This document shows, piece by piece, positions 44,899-53,241 of a DNA stretch of 64,000 nt. Source of the stretch: Smithellaceae bacterium. GTDB lineage: Bacteria > Desulfobacterota > Syntrophia > Syntrophales > Smithellaceae. The stretch is from contig JAUYFM010000021.1 of assembly GCA_030690945.1 (NCBI GenBank), positions 1 to 64,000 of the forward strand, in the 5' to 3' direction. A program made the position numbers and the translations under genes. The notes beneath the pieces are model-generated. The model saw only the letters and a program-made list of their open reading frames with translations. It was not told the origin of the DNA and searched no databases. Positions within the stretch are counted from its first letter, which is position 1. Every line of letters starts with the position of its first letter.

Positions 44899-45801
44899 CT
44901 AATCAGCAAGAGTTCCATAGACATTATTCGGCGGGATGATTCCTCTTTTATCCACTGATACGATACATTCAGTGAAGTGTTGGTTTCCCTTGCGGTTATG
45001 GGCTACCAGTGCCTGAACCACTTCCCATCTGACTTCATTTCTTTCTGCCATCATCGTGATATGTTCGAGAGCAGTGCGATTGTCGAATGATACGGGTCGG
45101 TAAGGCCTTTGGGACGTAAGGGCGTCATAGATATCGCAGATGGCCACGATCTCGACCATCCGGTCACTCAGCCTTATGCCCCGGGGATACCCCGAACCGT
45201 CGATCCTCTCATGATGATCTCTGGCGACGCGGGCGGCAATGTGATCGACGTTCTGTGAGTAATAGCAAAGGAGAATATACCCCGCTGTTGTATGATGTTC
45301 CAGATTTTTTCTTTCGTCGCGCGTGAGAGGAGATGCCTTCGTTAGTATCTCAAGAGGAACGCATACTTTGCCTATGTCATGCAACGGACTTGTTGCCATC
45401 TCTGTTATTCTGGCCTGATAATTGGGCACAAGTTCCCTGGAGAGAAGAGTTAAATAGGCAAATACCATCAAGATGTGGCGGTAGGTATAAGAATCATGTT
45501 GTTTGAAATATTCTATAGAATCTAGTTTAGGCCCGGCGAGCTGTACCTGTTCCATTAAGTAAATAATTTCAGCAAGTTCCTCCTTATTCCTGAAAACTGT
45601 GTTGCCGGGAGGCTGACTGACAAAATTAAGGATATCTTTTCTTACCGTTCCAAATTGCATGAGGGAATATTTTTTTTGATAATCAGCGCTGCTTGAAGAT
45701 ACGAGGGCATGAAAATCATCTTCCGACAGAGTGGTTCCGGCCGGAAGCAGCAAGTGTCGGTCCAATGAATAAACTGGATAATCAAGTGTCAATTTAGACA
45801 T
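44899..45801 (-). CDS. HD-GYP domain protein (putative c-di-GMP phosphodiesterase)
   Basis: SPLHDIGKVCVP...DHHERIDGSGYPRGI. Confidence 0.92.
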   Translation of the reverse strand: MSKLTLDYPVYSLDRHLLLPAGTTLSEDDFHALVSSSSADYQKKYSLMQFGTVRKDILNFVSQPPGNTVFRNKEELAEIIYLMEQVQLAGPKLDSIEYFKQHDSYTYRHILMVFAYLTLLSRELVPNYQARITEMATSPLHDIGKVCVPLEILTKASPLTRDERKNLEHHTTAGYILLCYYSQNVDHIAARVARDHHERIDGSGYPRGIRLSDRMVEIVAICDIYDALTSQRPYRPVSFDNRTALEHITMMAERNEVRWEVVQALVAHNRKGNQHFTECIVSVDKRGIIPPNNVYGTLAD

Positions 45802-45953
45802 GAAATCGCCCTTCATTATTGAAGCGAGTGTTTTTCCAGAAAATGCCACTCACCTTTTGTGCAGCCGCGCAATGAGTAGTGGCGGGATGACCCCGCCTCT
45901 ACTCCTGACGTTTCACGCTTCACACTTTGCGAGCCACGCGCTTTTCTTTTTTC

Positions 45954-46049
45954 CTACCTCTGACCCAACAGCTTCCTTGCCACGACGACGCGCTGTATTT
46001 CGTTGGTGCCTTCGTAGGTATTCTTGCCCTTAAGCAGGGTTCGTTTGAA
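45954..46049 (-). pseudogene. C-terminal remnant of a second acyl-CoA dehydrogenase
   Basis: Minus strand reads ..GKNTYEGTNEIQRVVVARKLLGQR* with no upstream gene body. Confidence 0.8.
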
Positions 46050-47882
46050 CTACATGAAACTTTCTTCGGGGATATCAATAGCGCTGCGGTCGCCGCATTT
46101 CATAGCCTTCTCGTATCCGAAGATATCGGGGACATGATTCATGACATAGAACTTGGCGGTGGCGATTTTGCCCTTGTAGAAATTGACATCGATGTCACCT
46201 TGCTCTTTGAGCTTGGCGGCCGCAAGCAGCGCCTGGTCGAGCAGCAACTTGCCACAGTAGACTCTTGCGCCTGCATGCAGGGTCCGGGTGGCGTAGAGCT
46301 GTTTCATCTGCTTGTCGCCGGTCGTCCAGCTAGCATTCATATCGACGATATCTTTGAAAGCAGCCATGGCATCCGCCATCATCGCGAACTGGGCAGCAAA
46401 TTCTGCAGTCTTCTTACCGGCGACGAAGGCGTCTATTTCCGCCACCCACTTCGTAAACGGCGCACTGTCCTTCATGGTGAACTTGCGTCCGGTATAGTCC
46501 TGTGCCTGGATGAAGTTGGTGCCTTCCCAGATACCGTAGATCACGACGTCCCGGTACAGTTCCGCCGGCGCGTACTCTTCCGTGAAGCCGTAGCCGCCGA
46601 GGCAGTTGATTGCATCCCCGGTTGAAAGCCTCGCCATGTCGGACGTATAGGCCTTGCAAAGCGGGTTGTTGATCGCAAACATGTCATCACAATAATCCCG
46701 CTCTTCCTTTGTGGCCGCATCAACAGCCAGGTCGCGGTAGAAATAGGACTGGTAAATCAGCGCCCGGCAGGCCTCCAGAATGGATTTCTGGGACAACAGC
46801 ATGCGGCGGACATCTTCGTGCTCGATGATCCGGACGCTGGGGCCTTTGGGATTGGTGGAATGTTTGCTCTGCACCCGGATCTTGGTATAATCCAGAGCCG
46901 CGTAATAAGCGGAGCCAATGCACCCCAAAGAGAATAGTCCGGTGTTCAGGCGTTCTTCGTTCATATAGGCAAACATCTGCTTCATGCCGATGCCGCGGCC
47001 GTCCACCACTTCCGCCTCGCCGACTATCCAGCCGTAACAGTTATCGTTTTCACCCATGGACAGGGTGGCGGTCGTAGAACCGTGAATGCCCAGTTTGTGC
47101 TCAATGCCCATGGTGGTTACGTCATTCCAGGCGCCCACAGAGCCATCGTCGTTGACCCAGAACTTGGGCACGATGAACAGAGAGATACCGGCGGTGCCTT
47201 CTTTGGAGTTCGGAGTCTTGGCCAGCATCAAATGGATGATGTTTTCCGCAAGGTCATGGTCGCCCGAAGAGATGAAGCATTTCGTACCCGTGAGCTTATA
47301 CTTGCCGGGGACATCCGTGGGAACGGCCCGGCTCTTAACCGCGCCAACCTCGGAGCCTGCGCCCGGTTCGGTAAGCCCCATGGTACCGCCCCACTCACCT
47401 GTCCGCAGCTTGGGCATGAACAGGTCCTGCTGTTTTTGGGTGGCAAATTCATGAAGTACGGTGATTGCGCCCTGGGTCAGACACCAGAACATGACGATCG
47501 ACGGCGACGCAGCAGACTGCATTTCCAGGATCGGAGCATACCAGCACAGCGGTATTTTTCCTTCGCCGCGGTAGCCGAACTGGGGTCCCAGTTCCGCCTC
47601 CATAACGGTTTTATAAACATTCTTGAACGAGTCAGGGGTAACAACCGCATGTTCATTACCGCCCACAAATTTCGCGCCGGGTTCATCGGCATCTTTATTG
47701 GCCGGACACATCACGTCGCGGCAGACTTTGAAGTTAACATCGAGGAAACTATCGATGTCGTCAATCCCGTAGTATTCTTTGTAAGCATCAAGACTCAAGA
47801 GCTTATCCATGCCGAGCCATTCTTTAATCTGGAACGTGATGTCCCGCGTTTGATACAACCAATTACTGTGTGCCATATTCAA
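46050..47882 (-). CDS. Acyl-CoA dehydrogenase (long form, ~600 aa)
   Basis: MGLTEPGAGSEVGAVKSRA; INCLGGYGFTEEYAPAELYRDVVIYGIWEGTNFIQAQD. Confidence 0.92.
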   Translation of the reverse strand: MNMAHSNWLYQTRDITFQIKEWLGMDKLLSLDAYKEYYGIDDIDSFLDVNFKVCRDVMCPANKDADEPGAKFVGGNEHAVVTPDSFKNVYKTVMEAELGPQFGYRGEGKIPLCWYAPILEMQSAASPSIVMFWCLTQGAITVLHEFATQKQQDLFMPKLRTGEWGGTMGLTEPGAGSEVGAVKSRAVPTDVPGKYKLTGTKCFISSGDHDLAENIIHLMLAKTPNSKEGTAGISLFIVPKFWVNDDGSVGAWNDVTTMGIEHKLGIHGSTTATLSMGENDNCYGWIVGEAEVVDGRGIGMKQMFAYMNEERLNTGLFSLGCIGSAYYAALDYTKIRVQSKHSTNPKGPSVRIIEHEDVRRMLLSQKSILEACRALIYQSYFYRDLAVDAATKEERDYCDDMFAINNPLCKAYTSDMARLSTGDAINCLGGYGFTEEYAPAELYRDVVIYGIWEGTNFIQAQDYTGRKFTMKDSAPFTKWVAEIDAFVAGKKTAEFAAQFAMMADAMAAFKDIVDMNASWTTGDKQMKQLYATRTLHAGARVYCGKLLLDQALLAAAKLKEQGDIDVNFYKGKIATAKFYVMNHVPDIFGYEKAMKCGDRSAIDIPEESFM

Positions 47883-48072
47883 TTTCTCCTATCTTCAATT
47901 TTAACAGGCGTAAAATGAAACGAATCATCTTCCCTGTAAGATTCAAACCCCTCTTACTCAATCCGCGCATGTCCCCACTTCCAGGACATTGATCCATGTA
48001 AACCCGTTTTTCATTGACTGCCGTTTACGTTTCGATTCGTTCGCTCTCTTCATCCCCCGCCGTTCCAAACGA

Positions 48073-48855
48073 TTATTTCCCCTTAAATACCGCGGCGCGC
48101 CGTTCAATAAAAGATTGCAGACCTTCCCTCATATCTTCACTTTTCATGACTTCCGCTACATCTTTATAAATCAAAGCCTTGGCGGTTTCTTCACCCTGAA
48201 GGGCGGCCACGCGGCATGATTTTAAAGCACTCTGCACAGCCAGCGGAGCGGCGCTCGCCACGCGCCTGGCCAGCTCCAGGGCTTTTTCTAACTGCCGGCC
48301 CGGCTCGGTCAGATGCTGAACCAGCCCCAACCGATAGGCCTCCGCCGCGCTCATGTCGTCACCGGTCAGCATATAACGCTGGGTGTTGCCCCAGCCGATT
48401 TCCTTGGGCAGTCGAAGTGTTGCTCCGGCGGCCGGGAAAAAACCACGGCGCACCTCCAGCATGCCGAACCGGGTGTCCGTAGCCGCCACGCGGATGTCCG
48501 TATTGAGCATCATCTCAAAACCCCAGGTATAGCAATAGCCCTGAACAGCCATGATGATGGGTTTGCGGCAGCGGGCATCGCTCATCATGTAAAACGGATC
48601 AATTTCGTTTTCGTTGACGAACGGGAAGCCTTTGCCGGCATCAAATGTGCCTCCCCAATCCGTTAATTCCAGCCCGGAAGTAAAATGAGGCCCTACGGCA
48701 TACACAAGACCCACGCGCGCTTCGGCATCCGCATCCAGGTTGAAGTAGGCGCGAGCCAACTGGTGATACATGTCCTGCGACATGGCATTATATTTTTCAG
48801 GACGATTAACTTCGATCAACAGAATATGCTCTTCTTTTTTAATGTTAATGGTCAT
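48073..48855 (-). CDS. Enoyl-CoA hydratase/isomerase family protein
   Basis: EVNRPEKYNAMSQDMYHQL...AVQGYCYTWGFEMMLNTDIRVAATDTRFGMLEVRRGFFPAAGA. Confidence 0.9.
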   Translation of the reverse strand: MTINIKKEEHILLIEVNRPEKYNAMSQDMYHQLARAYFNLDADAEARVGLVYAVGPHFTSGLELTDWGGTFDAGKGFPFVNENEIDPFYMMSDARCRKPIIMAVQGYCYTWGFEMMLNTDIRVAATDTRFGMLEVRRGFFPAAGATLRLPKEIGWGNTQRYMLTGDDMSAAEAYRLGLVQHLTEPGRQLEKALELARRVASAAPLAVQSALKSCRVAALQGEETAKALIYKDVAEVMKSEDMREGLQSFIERRAAVFKGK

Positions 48856-48992
48856 AAAAGGTTCCTTTTCCCAATTATCTGACCGGCAGTATAAGGAAAG
48901 GACGGATGCCTGTCAATGAAATAAGGATCGAGGCACAATAGTGATCCGTTGTTCGGTTGCATTTTTAATGGCAGTAAATCTTCTCCCCGCAC

Positions 48993-49457
48993 TTATCGGG
49001 AGGCTATCATGTCTTCAACCATCGCGGCGGCATCACGCACACAGGGGCGGCAAACTAAACTGAAGCATTCGTTGTTTTTAAAATACGCCTGCCCATCCGG
49101 CGTGCTCAAGTCACAACCGCTTAATAATTCACGGCAAAGGCAGGAGCCGTGTTTAGCGGAAAAACGATTCATGAATTCGCGGATTTTCGCATACGCAATA
49201 TCCGTTTGGGCGCGTTCATCCTTTTCTCTCCTGCCGAATTTCAGGCCCAGCGCCATAATTCCGCCCGATACGGCGCCGCAGACTTCGCCCATGCGCCCCA
49301 TGCCGCCGCCAAAACCGCACGACAGCGCTAAGGCATTATCCACGTCCAGTCCCAATTTATCACAAAAGGGAAATAAAACGGACTGTGCACAATTGTAGCC
49401 TTCCACAAATTTTGCTTCGGCAATTTCAGGATGTTTTTTCATGGCCATTCCTTTCAA
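48993..49457 (-). CDS. C_GCAxxG_C_C family protein
   Basis: GYNCAQSVLFPF..SCGFGGGMGRMGEVCGAVSGGIMALG. Confidence 0.9.
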   Translation of the reverse strand: MKGMAMKKHPEIAEAKFVEGYNCAQSVLFPFCDKLGLDVDNALALSCGFGGGMGRMGEVCGAVSGGIMALGLKFGRREKDERAQTDIAYAKIREFMNRFSAKHGSCLCRELLSGCDLSTPDGQAYFKNNECFSLVCRPCVRDAAAMVEDMIASR

Positions 49458-49600
49458 TTAAATTTTCAATTTTTTCGGAATCTGATATGTTTTTCGTTAA
49501 CCATGCATCGTTAGAATAACATTTTTACTTTCATATTTAAACGATTATTACCCATCAACCATACGCCGAGACTCCCTCACTTATTTTCCAACTTTTTCTC

Positions 49601-49633
49601 TTGACAAATCAAAATATAGTTGCATATTACAAC
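49601..49633 (+). promoter_or_regulatory. Putative promoter/operator of marR-hgcAB
   Basis: TTGACA at 49601-49606 followed by pseudo-palindrome GTTGCATATTACAAC (49619-49633) just before ATG 49638. Confidence 0.55.
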
Positions 49634-49637
49634 CATT

Positions 49638-50099
49638 ATGAAAAAGAACAAGGATAATCAAGTCGAATTAATCGATGTTTTCATCGGGCTTGCGCAGGCG
49701 ACGCGATGTTGCAGGCAGGATACCGCCTTCTGCGGCGGGGTGACTTTTCATCAGTTTGTCATCCTGGATGCCGTTGCCAAAAACAAAGAACTCAAGATTT
49801 CGGATTTGCACTCGCTTTTGGCCGTGGAAAAAAGCACGACGACCCGTCTGCTGAATCCGCTGCTCGCCAAAGGCCTTCTGAACAAAGCAAAGTCTATCTC
49901 TGATTCCAGAGCCTTTGTTCTGACACTCACAAAAAACGGCAGGGAAACGCATCACCGGGTTCAGGCCTGCCTTGAGGATTTTTTCAGTAAGGTTGCGGGC
50001 AATCTGCCGGCGAACAAGCAGGAGATTATTTTGCAGGCGGTGCAAACTTTTATCAGTGCCATCAAAAATGCATCCGGCACGTTTAATTGTTGTAGTTAA
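49638..50099 (+). CDS. MarR-family transcriptional regulator, Cys-rich
   Basis: wHTH LKISDLHSLLAVEKSTTTRLLNPLLAKGLLNKAKSISDSRAFVLTLTKNGRE; Cys at CC..C and C-terminal CC. Confidence 0.85.
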   Translation: MKKNKDNQVELIDVFIGLAQATRCCRQDTAFCGGVTFHQFVILDAVAKNKELKISDLHSLLAVEKSTTTRLLNPLLAKGLLNKAKSISDSRAFVLTLTKNGRETHHRVQACLEDFFSKVAGNLPANKQEIILQAVQTFISAIKNASGTFNCCS

Positions 50100-50119
50100 T
50101 GTTATCGAGGGTATCCAAT

Positions 50120-51289
50120 ATGGAGAAAAATAAAAAGAATCTTAGTCCGGCCGACAAATTTGAGTTTCCGGTCATCCAGGAACAGACCAGTTGTGGGTGC
50201 GGCACAAGCACCGCACCCAATGCCGTTTATACGATGCCCCGGCTGGATCAATCTTTTGTCTCGGGATCGATGACCACACCGGCAGGCGAACTGCCCAAAG
50301 TATCATCAGTACTGACCCGGCATGACCGGTGGGGGACAATCAAGGCCCGCCTGGGCGCCGGTAGGATGCATTACATCGTTGATCCCGGACTTTATGCTTT
50401 GGGCCATCCGGATGCTCAAGCGCCCATCCTGGTTACCGCCAATTACAAAATGAGCTTTGACTATCTGCGGCAGGCGCTCGCGGGCCGCAATGCCTGGATT
50501 CTGGTTTTGGATACCAAGGGCATCAACGTATGGTGTGCGGCAGGGAAAGGCACATTCGGCACGGAAGAACTCATCCAGAGAATAGAGACGAGCGGCCTTA
50601 AAAAAGTCGTCGATCACAGAAAACTCATTCTTCCCCAGCTGGGAGCGCCCGGCGTGGCGGCGCATCAGGTCAAACAGTTCACCGGCTTCAAGGTGTATTA
50701 CGGCCCCGTGCGCGCGGCGGACTTGACGGATTATCTTGACGCCGGATTAAAGGCCACAAAAGAAATGAGAATTATGGTTTTCCCGTTAAAAGACCGGGCG
50801 GTGTTAATTCCCCTTGAGCTTCTGATCACGGCTAAACCCTTCATTCTTGTGTCACTTGCTCTTTTAATTCTGTCGGGCATCCTGGGACAATCTGGATTTC
50901 AGACAAACATTTTCCATGATGGATTATTTGCCGTCGGGGCGCTGGCCTGCGCTATCCTGGGCGGTGCGGTGATCAATCCACTGCTATTACCTTATATTCC
51001 CGGACGCGCTTTCTCTGTCAAGGGGCTTATCATCGGGCTGGTCATTGCCTTAGGACTGATTTATCTGCGCGGTATTGATGTGCAGCTCTGGGCGGGTCGC
51101 GCGGAAGCACTGGCTTGGCTGCTGATTATTCCGGCGGTATCGGCTTATCTGGCCATGAATTTTACCGGCTGCTCAACCTATACATCGCTTTCCGGTGTAA
51201 AAAAAGAAATGCGGTTTGCTTTGCCTCTGGAAATGACGGCGGGGATTCTCGGTCTGGCCGTATGGATAACATCATTAATCATGACATAG
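50120..51289 (+). CDS. hgcA: HgcA, corrinoid membrane protein for mercury methylation
   Basis: Cap-helix motif NVWCAAGKGTFGTEELI; corrinoid domain plus C-terminal TM region; followed by hgcB. Confidence 0.94.
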   Translation: MEKNKKNLSPADKFEFPVIQEQTSCGCGTSTAPNAVYTMPRLDQSFVSGSMTTPAGELPKVSSVLTRHDRWGTIKARLGAGRMHYIVDPGLYALGHPDAQAPILVTANYKMSFDYLRQALAGRNAWILVLDTKGINVWCAAGKGTFGTEELIQRIETSGLKKVVDHRKLILPQLGAPGVAAHQVKQFTGFKVYYGPVRAADLTDYLDAGLKATKEMRIMVFPLKDRAVLIPLELLITAKPFILVSLALLILSGILGQSGFQTNIFHDGLFAVGALACAILGGAVINPLLLPYIPGRAFSVKGLIIGLVIALGLIYLRGIDVQLWAGRAEALAWLLIIPAVSAYLAMNFTGCSTYTSLSGVKKEMRFALPLEMTAGILGLAVWITSLIMT

Positions 51290-51297
51290 GAGCAATA

Positions 51298-51624
51298 ATG
51301 GGAAACATGGTTTATCTGAAAAATGTCGCAACGCTGGCGATGGACACGACCAAATGCACCGGCTGCGGACTTTGCCTGGATGTCTGTCCCCACAATGTAT
51401 TTAAAATGAATGGAAAAAGCGCGAAAATTGCGGATCGCGATGCTTGTATGGAGTGCGGCGCTTGCAGCCGAAATTGTCCAGCGGACGCGATCAGCGTTCA
51501 ATCCGGCGTCGGCTGCGCGGCTGCCGTCATTAACAGCCTGCTGGGACGCAACGGCGGCGAATGCTGCTGCGGGCCGCAAACGGATAGCTCAAGTGCGCCC
51601 AGAAGCGGCGGCTGTTGCGGCTGA
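51298..51624 (+). CDS. hgcB: HgcB, 2[4Fe-4S] ferredoxin for mercury methylation
   Basis: CTGCGLCLDVCPHNVF and CMECGACSRNCPADAI; Cys-rich tail ECCCG...GGCCG. Confidence 0.94.
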   Translation: MGNMVYLKNVATLAMDTTKCTGCGLCLDVCPHNVFKMNGKSAKIADRDACMECGACSRNCPADAISVQSGVGCAAAVINSLLGRNGGECCCGPQTDSSSAPRSGGCCG

Positions 51625-51827
51625 GCTTTTCACTTGACAAGGGCTATACCCTCGCACGGGCCTGGCGGGAATATCTGGGATTGACCCAGAAAGAGGTCGC
51701 ATCAAGGATGGGAATCAGTCAGGCGGCGCTTTCGCAGATGGAATCAGGAGAAAAGAAACTCCGCAAGGCTTCGCTGGAAAAATTGGCCGAGGCCCTGGAA
51801 CTCAATGTTGAACAGTTGCGCGACTGA
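51615..51827 (+). CDS. XRE-family HTH protein, likely N-terminally truncated antitoxin type
   Basis: AREYLGLTQKEVASRMGISQAALSQMESGEKKLRKASLEKLAEALEL; starts by overlapping hgcB 3' end. Confidence 0.7.
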   Translation: MRLSFSLDKGYTLARAWREYLGLTQKEVASRMGISQAALSQMESGEKKLRKASLEKLAEALELNVEQLRD

Positions 51828-51902
51828 TTTTTTAACCACGGTGGGTTAAATGGATGTTTCCATTTCCTGCATTTTTACCCAGTCCTTCACATCAAACGCT
51901 TC

Positions 51903-52658
51903 ATGAAAGGAAGCGGGATGAAAGACATACTTAAGAAAATCGATTCGATCAAAACAAAGATTGATGCAAACAGGCCGCTGGATTCTCACATGGTTAAACA
52001 GCTTCGGGAATATTTCCGAATCGGCATGACCTATTCAAGCAATGCCCTGGAAGGAAACTCTTTAACCGAAACGGAAACGAAGATCGTCATTGAAGACGGA
52101 ATCACCATTGGCGGCAAGTCGGTCAAAGATCATCTTGAAGCTTTGGGACATTCAGAGGCGTATGATTTGCTTTTCCGGTTGGCTAAACATCAAGACATTT
52201 CAGAAGCGAATATCAAAGAACTGCATCGGTTGTTTTATTATCGGATTGACGAGGATCAGGCCGGGAAATACCGGAAACAAAAAATCATCATTACCGGCAC
52301 AACCTTCATTCCCCCAGCGCCCGAACAGATACCGGATTTGATGAAGTCGTTTGTTGCCGGGATACCCGATGACCGGTCAAAGCATCACCCCGTTGAATAC
52401 GCGGCAATCCTTCATCGAAAACTTTTGACCGTTCACCCCTTTATTGACGGAAACGGACGGGCGGCACGTCTATTGATGAACCTTGCCTTATTGCAGGCAG
52501 GCTACCCCGTGGCGATTATTCCCCCGGTCTTGCGGCGCGAATATCTGGACACCCTGAACAAAACCCACAAGAACGATTTTAAACCATTCAACAAATTTAT
52601 TGCCGGTGTCTGCTATGAATCAGCAAAAGAATATCTAAGGCTTCTTGGAGGAAGTTAA
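51903..52658 (+). CDS. Fic-family protein
   Basis: HPFIDGNGRAARLLMNLALL; N-terminal SSNALEGNSL inhibitory-type motif. Confidence 0.93.
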   Translation: MKGSGMKDILKKIDSIKTKIDANRPLDSHMVKQLREYFRIGMTYSSNALEGNSLTETETKIVIEDGITIGGKSVKDHLEALGHSEAYDLLFRLAKHQDISEANIKELHRLFYYRIDEDQAGKYRKQKIIITGTTFIPPAPEQIPDLMKSFVAGIPDDRSKHHPVEYAAILHRKLLTVHPFIDGNGRAARLLMNLALLQAGYPVAIIPPVLRREYLDTLNKTHKNDFKPFNKFIAGVCYESAKEYLRLLGGS

Positions 52659-52687
52659 AAAGGCCATCGAGAAATTGGAGGCACAAC

Positions 52688-52878
52688 ATGGAAAATAAAA
52701 TTGATAAATATACATACCGGATTGAATGATCAGAGGAAGATAACTGCCATGTAGCCCGCTGTTTGGAATTTCCTTCTCTTTCCGCTCATGGGAAAACTGC
52801 TGACGCTGCTTTGCGGGAAGTGATACCAAGTTGCATTCAAAGGGTAACAAACCAATGTAGTCCGAACCTTTAGGTTCG
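52688..52878 (+). pseudogene. HicB-like antitoxin remnant with in-frame stop
   Basis: MENKIDKYTYRIE*SEEDNCHVARCLEFPSLSAHGKTADAALREV: TGA at 52727-52729. Confidence 0.75.
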
Positions 52879-52988
52879 CGTGTTTAACGGGTCTAAAGAC
52901 CCATACTACTGTTGACTTTTGACGGCGACTTGGTATGAGTTTGTCGTGAACGAATCTATTAACTGGCTTAAAACTATTGATTTTATTT

Positions 52989-53063
52989 TGGTAGTCCCAC
53001 AGGGAGTTGAACCCTGGTTTCCGGCGTGAGAGGCCAGCGTCCTAACCACTAGACGATGGGACC
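52989..53063 (-). tRNA. tRNA-Glu (anticodon CTC)
   Basis: Cloverleaf readable: acceptor GGTCCCA/TGGGACT, anticodon arm CTGGC-CTCTCAC-GCCGG, T arm CAGGG-TTCAACT-CCCTG, CCA encoded. Confidence 0.9.
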
Positions 53064-53067
53064 ATGT

Positions 53068-53140
53068 TGGCTGGGGATCAGGATTTGAAGCTAGGTAGCA
53101 GGGTTCAGAACCCTGAGTCCTGCCTCCAGACGATCACCCA
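53068..53140 (-). tRNA. tRNA-Gln (anticodon CTG), degenerate, possibly pseudo
   Basis: Anticodon arm CAGGG-TTCTGAA-CCCTG intact, CCA encoded; mismatches in acceptor and T stems. Confidence 0.7.
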
Positions 53141-53241
53141 ACAGCAAGGAAAGTCGAGCGTGAGTATCTATTCAATTCGACTTTAAAAGTCAAGACGAAA
53201 GTGACGCGCTTTGTATAACGCCGCAGCTTTTCCGCATGGAC

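Noticed and set aside
47082-47918. 278-aa plus-strand ORF opposite the acyl-CoA dehydrogenase
   Set aside because: Antisense shadow ORF; the minus strand carries diagnostic ACAD motifs
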